DNA from: an uncultured Poribacteria bacterium
GTDB taxonomy: Bacteria > Poribacteria > WGA-4E > WGA-3G
NCBI GenBank assembly: GCA_951812525.1
Contig: OX638316.1
Span: 372,001-436,000 of the forward strand
DNA: 64,000 bases
Reading direction: 5' to 3'
Made by a program: the position numbers and the translations under genes. The first letter of the stretch is position 1. Every line of letters begins with the position of its first letter. Below the pieces are notes generated by a model that saw nothing but the letters and a program-made list of their open reading frames with translations, did not search any database and was not told where the DNA came from. This document shows positions 32,570 to 41,883 of this stretch, piece after piece.

Positions 32570-32628
32570 AAGGAGGTCGGCGTTCACTCCACACGCAAAA
32601 GGCGTGGGTTTCAACGCTGTGAAATTTG
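32570..32628 (+). promoter_or_regulatory. Shine-Dalgarno separated from start by a hairpin
   Basis: AAGGAGG (32570-32576) has no start codon at normal distance. A two-part hairpin follows: GCGTT (32580) with AACGC (32613), CC with GG (32607), and CACGC (32592) with GCGTG (32602). If folded, it leaves 3 nt after the SD and 11 nt before ATG 32629, restoring a workable spacing. Confidence 0.5.
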
Positions 32629-34515
32629 ATGAAACCGAGAAAACAGATATTATCTATTCTGGTAGTCCTGATTTTGCTTTGCACAGTGCAATTCGCGCTT
32701 GCACAAAAAGCGTGGATGAAAGTCAGCGAATCCGAGTGGCAGGCACATTTTTCAGACATCTTTTTTGTAGACGCACAACACGGATGGATTGTAGGTAGCA
32801 ATTCAACAATTCTACATACCACCGATGGCGGTATGACCTGGAACAAACAACCGAGTCAACCGCTGCCATTTGACATCGTGCTAAAGAAAGTCCGATTTAT
32901 CGACACACAAACCGGCTGGGTTGTCGGAGACGATGGCATGGTCCTGAAAACCACCGATGGCGGACAAACCTGGATGAAAAAGAATACCGGTACCTTCACG
33001 GCACTGTTAGGTGTTTCATTCGCTGATGAACAACATGGATGGGCAAGTGGAGATGGCGGTCTCATCATCAGCACCAAAAACGGTGGAACAACATGGACAA
33101 AACAGGAAATTGATACCAACAATACGATTGAAGGCATTGACTTTGTGAGTTCAACAGTTGGTTGGGCAGCAGGCGGCGGCGGAACCCTTCTCCACACTAA
33201 AGATGGTGGAGAGACATGGGAATTCCAGACCAGTGCAACAGTCAATACCCTTGATGCTATTTCCATGCTAAGTGACACAGTAGGATGGGCAGTCGGTGCG
33301 GGTGGTGCTATCGTTGCGACAGTTGACGGTAGCAATTGGGCAGTTCAAGAGAGTAGTGTCCCGAATTCTAACGGTATGCCTGAACCTGTCTGGGATGTCC
33401 ATTTCGCTGATCAAAAGGTAGGTATTGCCGCCGCCGAATTCGGGGTAATCCTTCGTACAACAGATGGCGGCGCGAGTTGGGCTCCTCTTGACCCGCGACC
33501 CGTTGCGTCTCGTTTACAAGGCATTCACATGCTCAGTCCAACTGAAGCATGGATGGTCGGAAACGACGCAACTATCTTACACTCAACCGATGGCGGAGAC
33601 ACCTGGGATGTAGTTTCCAGTTCAAGCCATTTACGGAGTGTTTATTTTCACGACGATAAACTCGGTTGGGCGGTCGGTTTGTCTGGAAGCGTTATACACA
33701 CCAACGATAGCGGTGAAACATGGAACCCGCAAATTAGTGGGAACGTCTTTGAACTCTTCGGCGTTGGATTCGTAGATGCCAATAAAGGGTATATCGTCGG
33801 CAGCAATGCTGCTTTAGCAGAAACGCTTGATGGTGGAAAAACGTGGCACGGGGTTAGTGATCCCGGTGATGAGGGCCACGGCACAGCCAAACGTATCCAG
33901 TTTGAAGGCATGATGAGTTGGCGCAGCGCAATGGGATCCTACGGACTCAATTTCGGCACCCCAACACATGCCTGGGCTGTCGGAGAAACGGGGAGACTTA
34001 TGGCTACCACCGATGCCGGAGAAACTTGGATTGGACAAGACATGGATCCAATGATGACAGGCGCTGGTTTTAATAACCTCTACGGTGTCCACTTCGTCAA
34101 TGACAAAGTTGGTTGGATCGTTGGTGATGCCGGGACCATCGCACAGACCATGGATGGCGGACAAACTTGGAGTTCCATCTTGCAGGGACCGAAATTGAAC
34201 GATGTCTATGCAATCAACGAGCAGACCGCCTGGATTGCTGGCGAACAGGGTGCTATCATGGCAACAACTGACGGAGGCGCAACATGGATTGAGCAGACAG
34301 TCCCAACGCAAGCCAACCTCAATGCTATTCTGTTCCGTGATGCCAACGAAGGTTGGGCAGCTGGACAATACGGCACGATTCTCCATACAACCGACGGAGG
34401 CGTCACCTGGCTGATGCAGGAATCGCCCACGAACAGCGATCTGTGGGATCTCGTCCAAACACCAAGTGGCACAGTCTGGGCAATTGGCGATTCTACGACT
34501 ATCATCCGTTATTAA
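32629..34515 (+). CDS. Exported YCF48/BNR-type beta-propeller protein
   Basis: A 628-aa protein with a signal peptide (to about residue 26, FALAQ) and about a dozen repeats of the YCF48/BNR type, each with a GW(I/V/A)VG turn and a TTDGG-x-TW Asp-box (for example HTTDGGMTW, KTTDGGQTW, HTKDGGETW). Ycf48/HCF136 assist photosystem assembly, but in non-photosynthetic bacteria the fold is a generic extracellular propeller. ATG 32629 follows an in-frame TTG; translation may depend on the structured leader. A hairpin terminator follows its stop. Confidence 0.87.
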   Translation: MKPRKQILSILVVLILLCTVQFALAQKAWMKVSESEWQAHFSDIFFVDAQHGWIVGSNSTILHTTDGGMTWNKQPSQPLPFDIVLKKVRFIDTQTGWVVGDDGMVLKTTDGGQTWMKKNTGTFTALLGVSFADEQHGWASGDGGLIISTKNGGTTWTKQEIDTNNTIEGIDFVSSTVGWAAGGGGTLLHTKDGGETWEFQTSATVNTLDAISMLSDTVGWAVGAGGAIVATVDGSNWAVQESSVPNSNGMPEPVWDVHFADQKVGIAAAEFGVILRTTDGGASWAPLDPRPVASRLQGIHMLSPTEAWMVGNDATILHSTDGGDTWDVVSSSSHLRSVYFHDDKLGWAVGLSGSVIHTNDSGETWNPQISGNVFELFGVGFVDANKGYIVGSNAALAETLDGGKTWHGVSDPGDEGHGTAKRIQFEGMMSWRSAMGSYGLNFGTPTHAWAVGETGRLMATTDAGETWIGQDMDPMMTGAGFNNLYGVHFVNDKVGWIVGDAGTIAQTMDGGQTWSSILQGPKLNDVYAINEQTAWIAGEQGAIMATTDGGATWIEQTVPTQANLNAILFRDANEGWAAGQYGTILHTTDGGVTWLMQESPTNSDLWDLVQTPSGTVWAIGDSTTIIRY

Positions 34516-34547
34516 ACCTTGCTTGCTAACCGAGGTAGGCAAGGTTT
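34514..34547 (+). terminator. Terminator of the YCF48-type gene
   Basis: AAACCTTGC (34514) and GCAAGGTTT (34539), 9 bp, overlapping the stop codon, followed by ATT. Confidence 0.65.
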
Positions 34548-34634
34548 ATTGTCCACCTACCTTCACAAGCTCGTTCGCAAAGGTGAATTTTCGTAAAAAT
34601 CTGTTTTGACCCAACCTTGGAGGACATAAGCACA

Positions 34635-36038
34635 ATGCACCGATTACGGTTCCACTATCTCATCTGTGCTAGTGGAACCTTACTATTATTTCTAATAAAC
34701 TTCTCTACTATAGCGCAAGAATCGAAGGTTTTGACATTAGAAGAGAGTATTGAAATTGCCAAACAGAGCAATCTGACCGTTCAGACTGCCGAGCAGAACC
34801 TGAATGCCGCCGAGGCACAAGTTCGTGCCGCGCTCGGAGGACTCCTACCACGAATTACAGCGAGCGGTAATTACACCTACTTTAAAGACATCCAAAAATC
34901 AGTAATTCGAGCCGACGGCGGATTCGGATTCCCTATGCCGGGTGGAGAAATGAATGAGATGCAACCACCCAGTGCTGATAACGAAGCAGACTTGATTGAA
35001 TTGGAATTTGGGGCACATCACAACGCTCAAGGCACCGTCAATTTAACACAACCAGTCTTTGCTTGGGGACGCTATTATTATGGCTACCAAGCCGCAAAAC
35101 TCAACTATCAGGCAACACAACGTGATGTCGATACTACCTACAACGAACTTCGTTTAGACGTATCCGAAGCCTTTTACGGTGCTTTGGTCGCACAGGAGTT
35201 CGTAAGGGTAGCACAACAGAGTGTTTCCCTCGTTGAAGAACAACTCTCAATTGCGGAGGCATCACTTGACGCAGGCGCAGCAACCAATTTTGATGTACTA
35301 CGGGCGAAGGTTCAACTCGCAAACGCCAAATCAACGCTCATTCGAGCCGAAAATGGAGTTCGTACTGCTAAAAATGCCTACAAAACAGTGCTTAACATAC
35401 CACTTGTCGAGGATGTAACGGTCAAAGGCACACTCGAAATACCTGAAAACCATCAAATGTCGCTGCCAAAACTTGAGGGATTGATCCAACAAGCACTTGA
35501 AAATCGCCCCGAGGTAGGTCGCACACAATTTAGTGAACAAGCCGCCTATAAACAGATTGAGATCGCCAAAACGCGGCGGCTACCTGACCTCGGTCTGTTC
35601 TCAAACTATCAAGTCTCACAGAATGAAAGACTGACGGAAATGAATAGGATCTGGAGCGTCGGTTTCCAAATTAACATCCCAATTTTCGATGGGTTCGCAA
35701 CAAGTGCAGCCGTGCAACAGACTGAATCTGTTCTAAAACAGGTCCAGTTGGGAGGAGACCAAGTCAAAGTTGGAGTCGAATTTGAGGTCCGCACCGCCTA
35801 TCTCAATCTTCTTGGTGCCCAAACCATTATTGATGTCCAGCGCGAAGCCGTCGCCCAAGCGCGGGAGAGTGTCCGCATTGCCAACCTACAATTTCAAAAC
35901 GGCATCATCACGACTGTCGCTTTAACTGACACACAACTCGCACTCGCACAAGCAGAAGTCAATCGCCTTCAAGCACATCACGATTACGTCGTCGGTTTAT
36001 CAAGGTTGGAAAAAGCGGTAGGACAAACACTACAATAG
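34635..36038 (+). CDS. TolC-family outer-membrane efflux protein
   Basis: A 467-aa outer-membrane factor: signal peptide (to about residue 28), then two OEP repeats. Family text includes LTLEESIEIAKQSNLTVQTAEQNL near the N-terminus, ARLPRITASGNY-like LGGLLPRITASGNYTY, and in the second repeat ALENRPEVGRTQ, IFDGFATSAAVQQTE and LQFQNGIITTVALTDTQLAL. ATG 34635 has TTGGAGGAC 9 nt upstream. It forms a trimeric channel through the outer membrane and periplasm. Followed after 86 nt by the adaptor gene. Confidence 0.93.
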   Translation: MHRLRFHYLICASGTLLLFLINFSTIAQESKVLTLEESIEIAKQSNLTVQTAEQNLNAAEAQVRAALGGLLPRITASGNYTYFKDIQKSVIRADGGFGFPMPGGEMNEMQPPSADNEADLIELEFGAHHNAQGTVNLTQPVFAWGRYYYGYQAAKLNYQATQRDVDTTYNELRLDVSEAFYGALVAQEFVRVAQQSVSLVEEQLSIAEASLDAGAATNFDVLRAKVQLANAKSTLIRAENGVRTAKNAYKTVLNIPLVEDVTVKGTLEIPENHQMSLPKLEGLIQQALENRPEVGRTQFSEQAAYKQIEIAKTRRLPDLGLFSNYQVSQNERLTEMNRIWSVGFQINIPIFDGFATSAAVQQTESVLKQVQLGGDQVKVGVEFEVRTAYLNLLGAQTIIDVQREAVAQARESVRIANLQFQNGIITTVALTDTQLALAQAEVNRLQAHHDYVVGLSRLEKAVGQTLQ

Positions 36039-36124
36039 AAAACAGAATACACAGCATACAACAATCTGGCAACCCATAAAACAGATACTATTTCCAACAA
36101 GGTCGGTTAAAAGGAGAAAACAAA

Positions 36125-37732
36125 TTGAAGAAAGTACTGATTGGTATCGGTATATTATTAGTGATTATCGTGATTTTAGCCGTGCCAAGATTTATGAAAC
36201 GTGAAAGCTCGGCACCTCAACAAGCGGAAGCCGTTGTGTTGAAACCGGTAGAGGTCACAAAAGCAAAACGCGGTGAGATCCGTTTAGAACACCAGCTGTC
36301 AGGTACGATTCAAGCCGAATCACAAGTCAGCGTTTATCCTAAGATAGCTGGACAGCTTATCATCTTAAACGTAGATGAGGGTGCCCGTGTTGAAAAAGAC
36401 ACACCACTCGCTACTGTGGAGTATGAGGAGTTACAACTCGCAGTGCAACAAGCAGAAGCAGCACTGGAATCGGTAGAAACCGCCTATTCTCAGGCTAAGC
36501 AGCTTGCGGAAGTACGCGTGCTTTCACAAATCGCACAAGCCAAGGCACAACTCCGCGCTGCAGAGATAGCACTACAACAGGTAATAGACCTTTCTGAAAT
36601 CCGAACAGTCACGCAAATAGAACAGGCGCAAGCAGGATTAGAATCCCTTGTCGCAAATCTGCAGAAAATTAAAAGTGGTGCCCGCGCTGAAGATCGGCGG
36701 CAAGCAGAAGCAGGTTTAAACCAAGCCGATGCGAATCTTGCCAACGCTAAAAGCAACCACGAGCGAATGACAGAACTCTTCCAAAACGGCGCAATCAGCG
36801 AACAATCCCTTGAAAGTGCGAAGACCCAGTTAGATATTGCCATTGCGCAGCACAAGATTACCACAGAACAGCTCCAGCTCATTGACAACGGTGCCCGTGT
36901 TGAAGACATCCAAGCGATGGAAGCACAGGTCGAACAAGCAGAAGCCTCTTTACGGTTGGTAGAAACACAAGCTGCGACTAAAACGTGGGAAAAAGACATT
37001 GACCTCGCACGTTCGCAAGTCGAAACGGCACGTGCAGGACTCACCACTGCCCAAGCTTTAGCAACTGCGAAAAGTTGGGAAGCAGAGATTACATCGGCAA
37101 AAACAGCACGCACACAAACGCAAGTGTCTCTTAAACTTGCCCAAAAGCGTCTGAAAGATGCCACGATTTACGCACCGATTTCAGGGATTATCTCTAAACG
37201 CTACTTAGATTTAGGTGGAATGGCACTGCCAGCTGCACCGCTTTTTGAAATTGTTAATATCGATACCGTCATAGCCACCGTTGACGTAATTGAAACACAA
37301 CTGAGCCAAATGACACTCAAGCAGCAGGCGACAATAGAAATTGATGGTATAGATACACCTTTGTCGGGCATAATCACTTTCATTAGTCCTACGTTACAAG
37401 CGACTCGGCGAACGGCAACCGTTGAGGTGCGTATTGACAATCCTAATGGCACTCTCAAACCAGGTATGTTTGCGAAAGTCACCGTGCCTATCAAAGTACA
37501 CACAGATGCCCTCCTGATCCCGCGGGCTTCACTCATTGAAAATGTCAACACAAAAACACAAAACGTCTTCATCATAGAAGATAACGTAAGCCGACGCCGG
37601 GCAGTGGAGATAGGGCTTTTACGAGGCAGTCAGGCTGAAGTTATCAGCGGACTCATGGAAGGAGATGCCGTCGTGACTGCCGGACAACACTCTCTGAAAG
37701 AAGGGGAAGACGTTAGAGTTGTTAACCCTTAG
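36125..37732 (+). CDS. HlyD/RND-type periplasmic adaptor with long coiled coil
   Basis: A 535-aa membrane-fusion protein starting at TTG 36125 with GGAG 8 nt upstream. An N-terminal membrane anchor (1-22) is followed by the split lipoyl half-motif (YPKIAGQLIILNVDEGARVEKDTPLA, near 72), a coiled-coil region of about 240 residues, the second lipoyl half (DATIYAPISGIISKRYLDLG, near 348), and beta-barrel and membrane-proximal domains. Typical RND adaptors are 350-400 aa; the excess is in the hairpin, which has internal repeats (GARAED and GARVED; TKTWEKDI and AKSWEAEI). No inner-membrane pump follows. Confidence 0.9.
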   Translation: MKKVLIGIGILLVIIVILAVPRFMKRESSAPQQAEAVVLKPVEVTKAKRGEIRLEHQLSGTIQAESQVSVYPKIAGQLIILNVDEGARVEKDTPLATVEYEELQLAVQQAEAALESVETAYSQAKQLAEVRVLSQIAQAKAQLRAAEIALQQVIDLSEIRTVTQIEQAQAGLESLVANLQKIKSGARAEDRRQAEAGLNQADANLANAKSNHERMTELFQNGAISEQSLESAKTQLDIAIAQHKITTEQLQLIDNGARVEDIQAMEAQVEQAEASLRLVETQAATKTWEKDIDLARSQVETARAGLTTAQALATAKSWEAEITSAKTARTQTQVSLKLAQKRLKDATIYAPISGIISKRYLDLGGMALPAAPLFEIVNIDTVIATVDVIETQLSQMTLKQQATIEIDGIDTPLSGIITFISPTLQATRRTATVEVRIDNPNGTLKPGMFAKVTVPIKVHTDALLIPRASLIENVNTKTQNVFIIEDNVSRRRAVEIGLLRGSQAEVISGLMEGDAVVTAGQHSLKEGEDVRVVNP

Positions 37733-37867
37733 CTGTCCATTTCGCAACACGACACTGGTGTGGATCGATCCCATAAGCCCTGTGGAGAAAAAAGGCAGGG
37801 TCATTTAGTTTATATATTTAGTTTATATCTGTGAATATTTTTCGTCCTTTTTTACCCGTCCAACCCA

Positions 37868-37892
37868 GTAGGCACGGTTTCCTAACCGTGCC
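37868..37892 (+). repeat. GTAG-headed palindrome (REP-like)
   Basis: GTAG overlapping stem GGCACGGTT, loop TCCT, AACCGTGCC: 9-bp perfect stem. It is the main structure in the 414-nt gap 37733-38146; a weak TTGATA-N17-TAACAT (37958-37986) may be the promoter of the GHMP kinase. Confidence 0.75.
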
Positions 37893-38146
37893 GGAAACGA
37901 GAAAAAAGTGTCAAACTCCATATATTCTTAAAACTAAATGCCCCTAAGAAAAAAGGCTTGATAAATTAAGTCAATTGGCATAACATGGTATAGTAAGTGC
38001 TTAATCTCCCACGAACACTCGGAGCGTGTTTAAAGCGATGGTTAGAAAGACTGAAACCAAATCCGTTCAACTGGATTTTCTGTCCCGCACTTAAGAAAGG
38101 CGTTGCCCGCAACACCATTACAAAGACATCCTAACTGGAAAGACAG

Positions 38147-39673
38147 ATGAAAGTCGAACAACTCCACGACCCCAAAGTAAAACCCTTTCAGGTCTCTGAG
38201 TTGGAATATCTCTTACAGGATGACTCTCCTGATCTCTTCTTTTCCTTTGGCTTACAAAAAAGAGGACAGGTGATTGTGACCTGCGCGCCGGCAAGGCTCG
38301 ACATTATGGGTGGCATCGCTGATTACTGCGGCGCGAATGTCTTTGAAATGACGCTCAACCGAATCGCAATCGCCGCATGCCAAGCCAGAGAAGATAGAAA
38401 CCTGTGTGCTATCACACTCGGCGTTGGGAACCAGCTGAAACCTAACTTTCATCTCTCGCTCGATAATTTCTATACCGATGGGACCCTTAAAACGTATCCA
38501 CAGATTCGGGAATTCTTCAACAAAGAACCGACGACGGCGTGGGCAGGTTACATACTCGGCGCATTTTATGTGCTCCTTAAGGAAGGAAAAATAGATCAAT
38601 TCCCATACGGGGCCACAATTGTTATCAACAGTAATATTCCCATGGGTGGCGGCATGGCTTCCTCTGCAGCCGTTGAGGTAGCAACGTTAACAGCCATCAA
38701 TCAACTCTACAATTTAGAGTTAGAAATGATAGATATAGCGCGGCTTGCACAAATCGTTGAAAACCAGATTGTTGGTGCACCTTGCGGTATTATGGATCAA
38801 GTGACTTCTGTCGCAGGCATGTCGACAAAAATTGTCTCAATCCTTTGTCAACCAGACAAAATCTTGGAATTTGTTTCATGCCCATCGAATGTGAGTTTTG
38901 TCGGTATCTACACGACAGTACGCAGAAGCACAAGCAGTACCGCTTACATTGACACGCGCACCGGCACTTTTATGGGACTGACTATTCTCAAAGCTGCTTT
39001 TACATCGGATACCGATACTACAGATATGCCCAATGCTGTAGGGAACGATCGCGCTCGAAAAATATCAGAGGCATTAGCGGATAACTACTTGTGTAATCTC
39101 TCTGTGCAGGAATACCACGAACAGTGTGAACACCTATTGCCTGAACAGATGCACGGGGAAGATTTCCTCAATAGGTACGGTGAAACCGTTGACACCGTCA
39201 CGCAAGTAGAACCCGAAAAATTGTACGTCGTGAAAGACCGAGTGGTACACGCTATCTACGAAAACGCACGCGTTAGGCAATTCATAACCGCAATAAAAAA
39301 TGCTGATAACGATCCAGATCGCACTCCCGATTACCTTAGAGAGGCAGGGGACCTCATGTACGAATCCAACGCGAGTTATCGCGACTTGGCAGGTCTCGGT
39401 TCACCCGAAATCGATGGACTGGTGAACATCGCTCGAAAAATTGGGAGGCAGGGCGGTATCTACGGTGCCAAAATCACAGGCGGTGGCGGCGGTGGCACTG
39501 TCGCTCTGCTTTGTCACGGCAACGTGGAGAGCTCGTTGACACAAATCCTCGCCGCCTACAAACTCGCTTGGGGCATCGACGCTGAACTGATCAGAGGTAA
39601 TGCAGCAGGCGCGTTTGAATTCGGACACATCCTGTGGGAATTGAAAGAACTCGAACCTCCCACACACTTTTGA
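38147..39673 (+). CDS. GHMP-family sugar kinase (galactokinase/arabinokinase-like)
   Basis: A 508-aa kinase. The substrate signature APARLDIMGGIADYCGANVFEMT (near residues 46-68) resembles plant L-arabinokinase more than bacterial GalK (which reads GRVNLIGEHTDY). ATP loop P165-MGGGMASSAA174. The C-terminal GHMP motif is GAKITGGGGGGTVALL (near 442). Also IMDQVTSVAG, typical of galactokinases. It phosphorylates a sugar at C1, probably a pentose or galactose type; the residue that selects the substrate cannot be read by eye. Confidence 0.88.
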   Translation: MKVEQLHDPKVKPFQVSELEYLLQDDSPDLFFSFGLQKRGQVIVTCAPARLDIMGGIADYCGANVFEMTLNRIAIAACQAREDRNLCAITLGVGNQLKPNFHLSLDNFYTDGTLKTYPQIREFFNKEPTTAWAGYILGAFYVLLKEGKIDQFPYGATIVINSNIPMGGGMASSAAVEVATLTAINQLYNLELEMIDIARLAQIVENQIVGAPCGIMDQVTSVAGMSTKIVSILCQPDKILEFVSCPSNVSFVGIYTTVRRSTSSTAYIDTRTGTFMGLTILKAAFTSDTDTTDMPNAVGNDRARKISEALADNYLCNLSVQEYHEQCEHLLPEQMHGEDFLNRYGETVDTVTQVEPEKLYVVKDRVVHAIYENARVRQFITAIKNADNDPDRTPDYLREAGDLMYESNASYRDLAGLGSPEIDGLVNIARKIGRQGGIYGAKITGGGGGGTVALLCHGNVESSLTQILAAYKLAWGIDAELIRGNAAGAFEFGHILWELKELEPPTHF

Positions 39674-39794
39674 CTTCAAGATACTAATTCCGAAAGTAGG
39701 GCTTTAACCGTATATTTTTATGAAGAAGCACACCCGTAAACAACTCATATACAATATAAGTGTTATAACATCTACAATCACTTTCGGATTTTAC

Positions 39795-39800
39795 TATAAT
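39795..39800 (+). promoter_or_regulatory. Probable -10 element
   Basis: TATAAT, 24 nt before the GTG of the DUF6785 gene. The -35 region is poor, so the leader would be very short. Confidence 0.35.
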
Positions 39801-39823
39801 CGGCAGGAAGCGAAAACGAAACT

Positions 39824-41785
39824 GTGCAAAACTTAGACCAACAGGACCAACGCCGGGCATCCGGTGTCACATGGCGCGCTATACTCATTGCCATCTTTTT
39901 AATCCCACCCAACGTCTTCTGGGTCATCGAAGTTGAGTGTGTTTGGCACTCTGGGCATCCAACCACCATCTCCCTATTTTGGAATGTCGTTCTCAACATC
40001 TTCTTCCTGATATTGATTAACCTCATCCTAAAACGTGTTGCGCCGCGATCGGCACTGACGCAGGGAGAGATGATTACCATCTACGCCATGCTCTCCATCG
40101 CATCCGGCTTGGCGGGGCACGATACGTTAGCCCTCACAATCCCAGCACTCCCGCACGCATTCTGGTTCGCAACAATTGAGAACGATTGGGCGGACATGTT
40201 CCATAGCTACATTCCACAACACCTCGTTGTCTCGGACAGGGAGCTTATCCGCGGATTTTACGAAGGCAACACGCCTTTTTACAACGCTAAAATTGGCGGC
40301 GCATGGATCATGCCGACTTTATGGTGGACATCGCTCATTATTGCCCTCGGGACCATCATGATTTGCGTAAATGTGCTTATTCGGAAACAATGGACAGAAC
40401 ACGAAAAATTAGCGTATCCGATCATCCAACTCCCAATGGCAATTACAGAAAGAGGTGGTGCCGCCCAACTCTTCCGAAGCCGTATTCTATGGTATGGGTT
40501 CATCATCGCCGCAGCCGTGAATATCTGGCACGGTTTAGCACATTTCTTCCCAGTACTTCCGGATTTCAGTGTCCGTCATAACGCCCGGAATTGGGGCACA
40601 TTTTTCACCGAAAAACCGTGGAACGCTGTCGGCAATATCCCTGTTCCACTCTACCCATTTGTCATCGGTTTGGGGTTCCTTTTACCGCTCGACCTTTCCT
40701 TCTCCATGTGGTTTTTCTATATATTTGAGAAGATCCAGCGAGTTGCCGGCAGCGCGTTCGCAATCCCAGCACCTTTCCCGTATGGAAGTGAACAGTCAAT
40801 TGGCGGCTGGATGGCAATTTTTGTCATCGCAATCCTCGTAACGCGCAAACACATTGTAAACGTCGTGCGCACAATCTTGGGAATGCCCGGTGGTATTGAC
40901 GACTCAGAAGAACCAATTCGTTATCGGACAGCACTCCTGCTCATCGTTCTCGGCAGCCTCTATATTATCTGGTTCTGTCTGAAGGCAGGAATGACACTCG
41001 CAATTATTCTCCCTTTCTTTGCCTTTTTCTCTGCCATTTCAATCGCTATTACGCGCGTTCGTGCCGAGCTTGGTCCCCCTGCCCATGAGATGGCAGGAAT
41101 GTGCAATGGACAACAGTTCTTAATCAATATCTTGGGGACGCGCCGCATCGGACCGAACAACTTGACAGTTTTTCCCTACTTTTGGTTCTTTAGCGGGCGC
41201 GGCTATCGCGAACACATCATGCCGCATCAACTCGAAGCCTTCAAGATGGCTGAGCGCGCAAATATGAACACGAAACGGTTGGTGCTTGCCATGGTTATCT
41301 CCGTCATTTTAGGGTCTCTTGCATCATTTTGGGCAACACTCAGCGAACTCTATCGCCTCGGTGGCACAATCACAGGCGCAGGCGGCGGCATTGGACCATC
41401 AGTCGGACACATCGGTCAATTCGGATGGCTCGCTGGTCTGTTTGCCTTCCCGCGCGATCCGGATATACCTGCAATAACCTTCATGGCAGGCGGCATGGGC
41501 TTTACCTTCTTTCTGATGATCATGCGGATGCGTTTCATCTGGTGGCCCCTCCACCCAGCCGGCTATCCTATCTCCATGACAGGTGGCGTCGGCTATTTTT
41601 GGAGTTGCCTCGTTATCAGTAGTTTTCTCAAATGGATGGCACTCCGATTCGGGGGACCAGGAACCTATCGAACAATGGTCTTCTTCTTTTTCGGTGTTAT
41701 CCTCGGTGAATACTGCGTTGGTGCCTTCTGGAGTGTTCTAAGCGTTATTATTCGTGAACCAATATACGACTTCGCGCCGGGTTAG
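39824..41785 (+). CDS. Large polytopic membrane protein, DUF6785/DUF6784 type
   Basis: A 653-aa protein with about 12-14 transmembrane helices, starting at GTG 39824 with AGGAAG upstream. Conserved blocks: SGVTWRAILIAIFLIPPNVFW, ALTQGEMITIYAMLSIASGLAGHD, NDWADMFHSYIPQHL, RVRAELGPPAHEM and RRIGPNNLT. Paralogous throughout to the protein at 59500. The fold recalls oligopeptide-type secondary transporters (OPT) in size and helix number, but function is unknown. The two paralogues lie near a sugar kinase and a PhyH-sulfatase operon respectively, so a role in uptake is plausible. Confidence 0.85.
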   Translation: MQNLDQQDQRRASGVTWRAILIAIFLIPPNVFWVIEVECVWHSGHPTTISLFWNVVLNIFFLILINLILKRVAPRSALTQGEMITIYAMLSIASGLAGHDTLALTIPALPHAFWFATIENDWADMFHSYIPQHLVVSDRELIRGFYEGNTPFYNAKIGGAWIMPTLWWTSLIIALGTIMICVNVLIRKQWTEHEKLAYPIIQLPMAITERGGAAQLFRSRILWYGFIIAAAVNIWHGLAHFFPVLPDFSVRHNARNWGTFFTEKPWNAVGNIPVPLYPFVIGLGFLLPLDLSFSMWFFYIFEKIQRVAGSAFAIPAPFPYGSEQSIGGWMAIFVIAILVTRKHIVNVVRTILGMPGGIDDSEEPIRYRTALLLIVLGSLYIIWFCLKAGMTLAIILPFFAFFSAISIAITRVRAELGPPAHEMAGMCNGQQFLINILGTRRIGPNNLTVFPYFWFFSGRGYREHIMPHQLEAFKMAERANMNTKRLVLAMVISVILGSLASFWATLSELYRLGGTITGAGGGIGPSVGHIGQFGWLAGLFAFPRDPDIPAITFMAGGMGFTFFLMIMRMRFIWWPLHPAGYPISMTGGVGYFWSCLVISSFLKWMALRFGGPGTYRTMVFFFFGVILGEYCVGAFWSVLSVIIREPIYDFAPG

Positions 41786-41847
41786 AACATTTCTTGAGTA
41801 TATTTCTTTTTCACTTCAGGCGCGACGTTTAAAACCTTCTAACCACA

Positions 41848-41876
41848 GCAGGCGCGTTTTGTAAGCGCGCCGTTTT
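41848..41876 (+). repeat. REP-like palindrome doubling as terminator
   Basis: GCAG head, stem GGCGCG, loop TTTTGTAAG, CGCGCC, then GTTTTT. It follows the DUF6785 gene and precedes the PorV-like gene by a few nt. Confidence 0.65.
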
Positions 41877-41883
41877 TAAGGTC

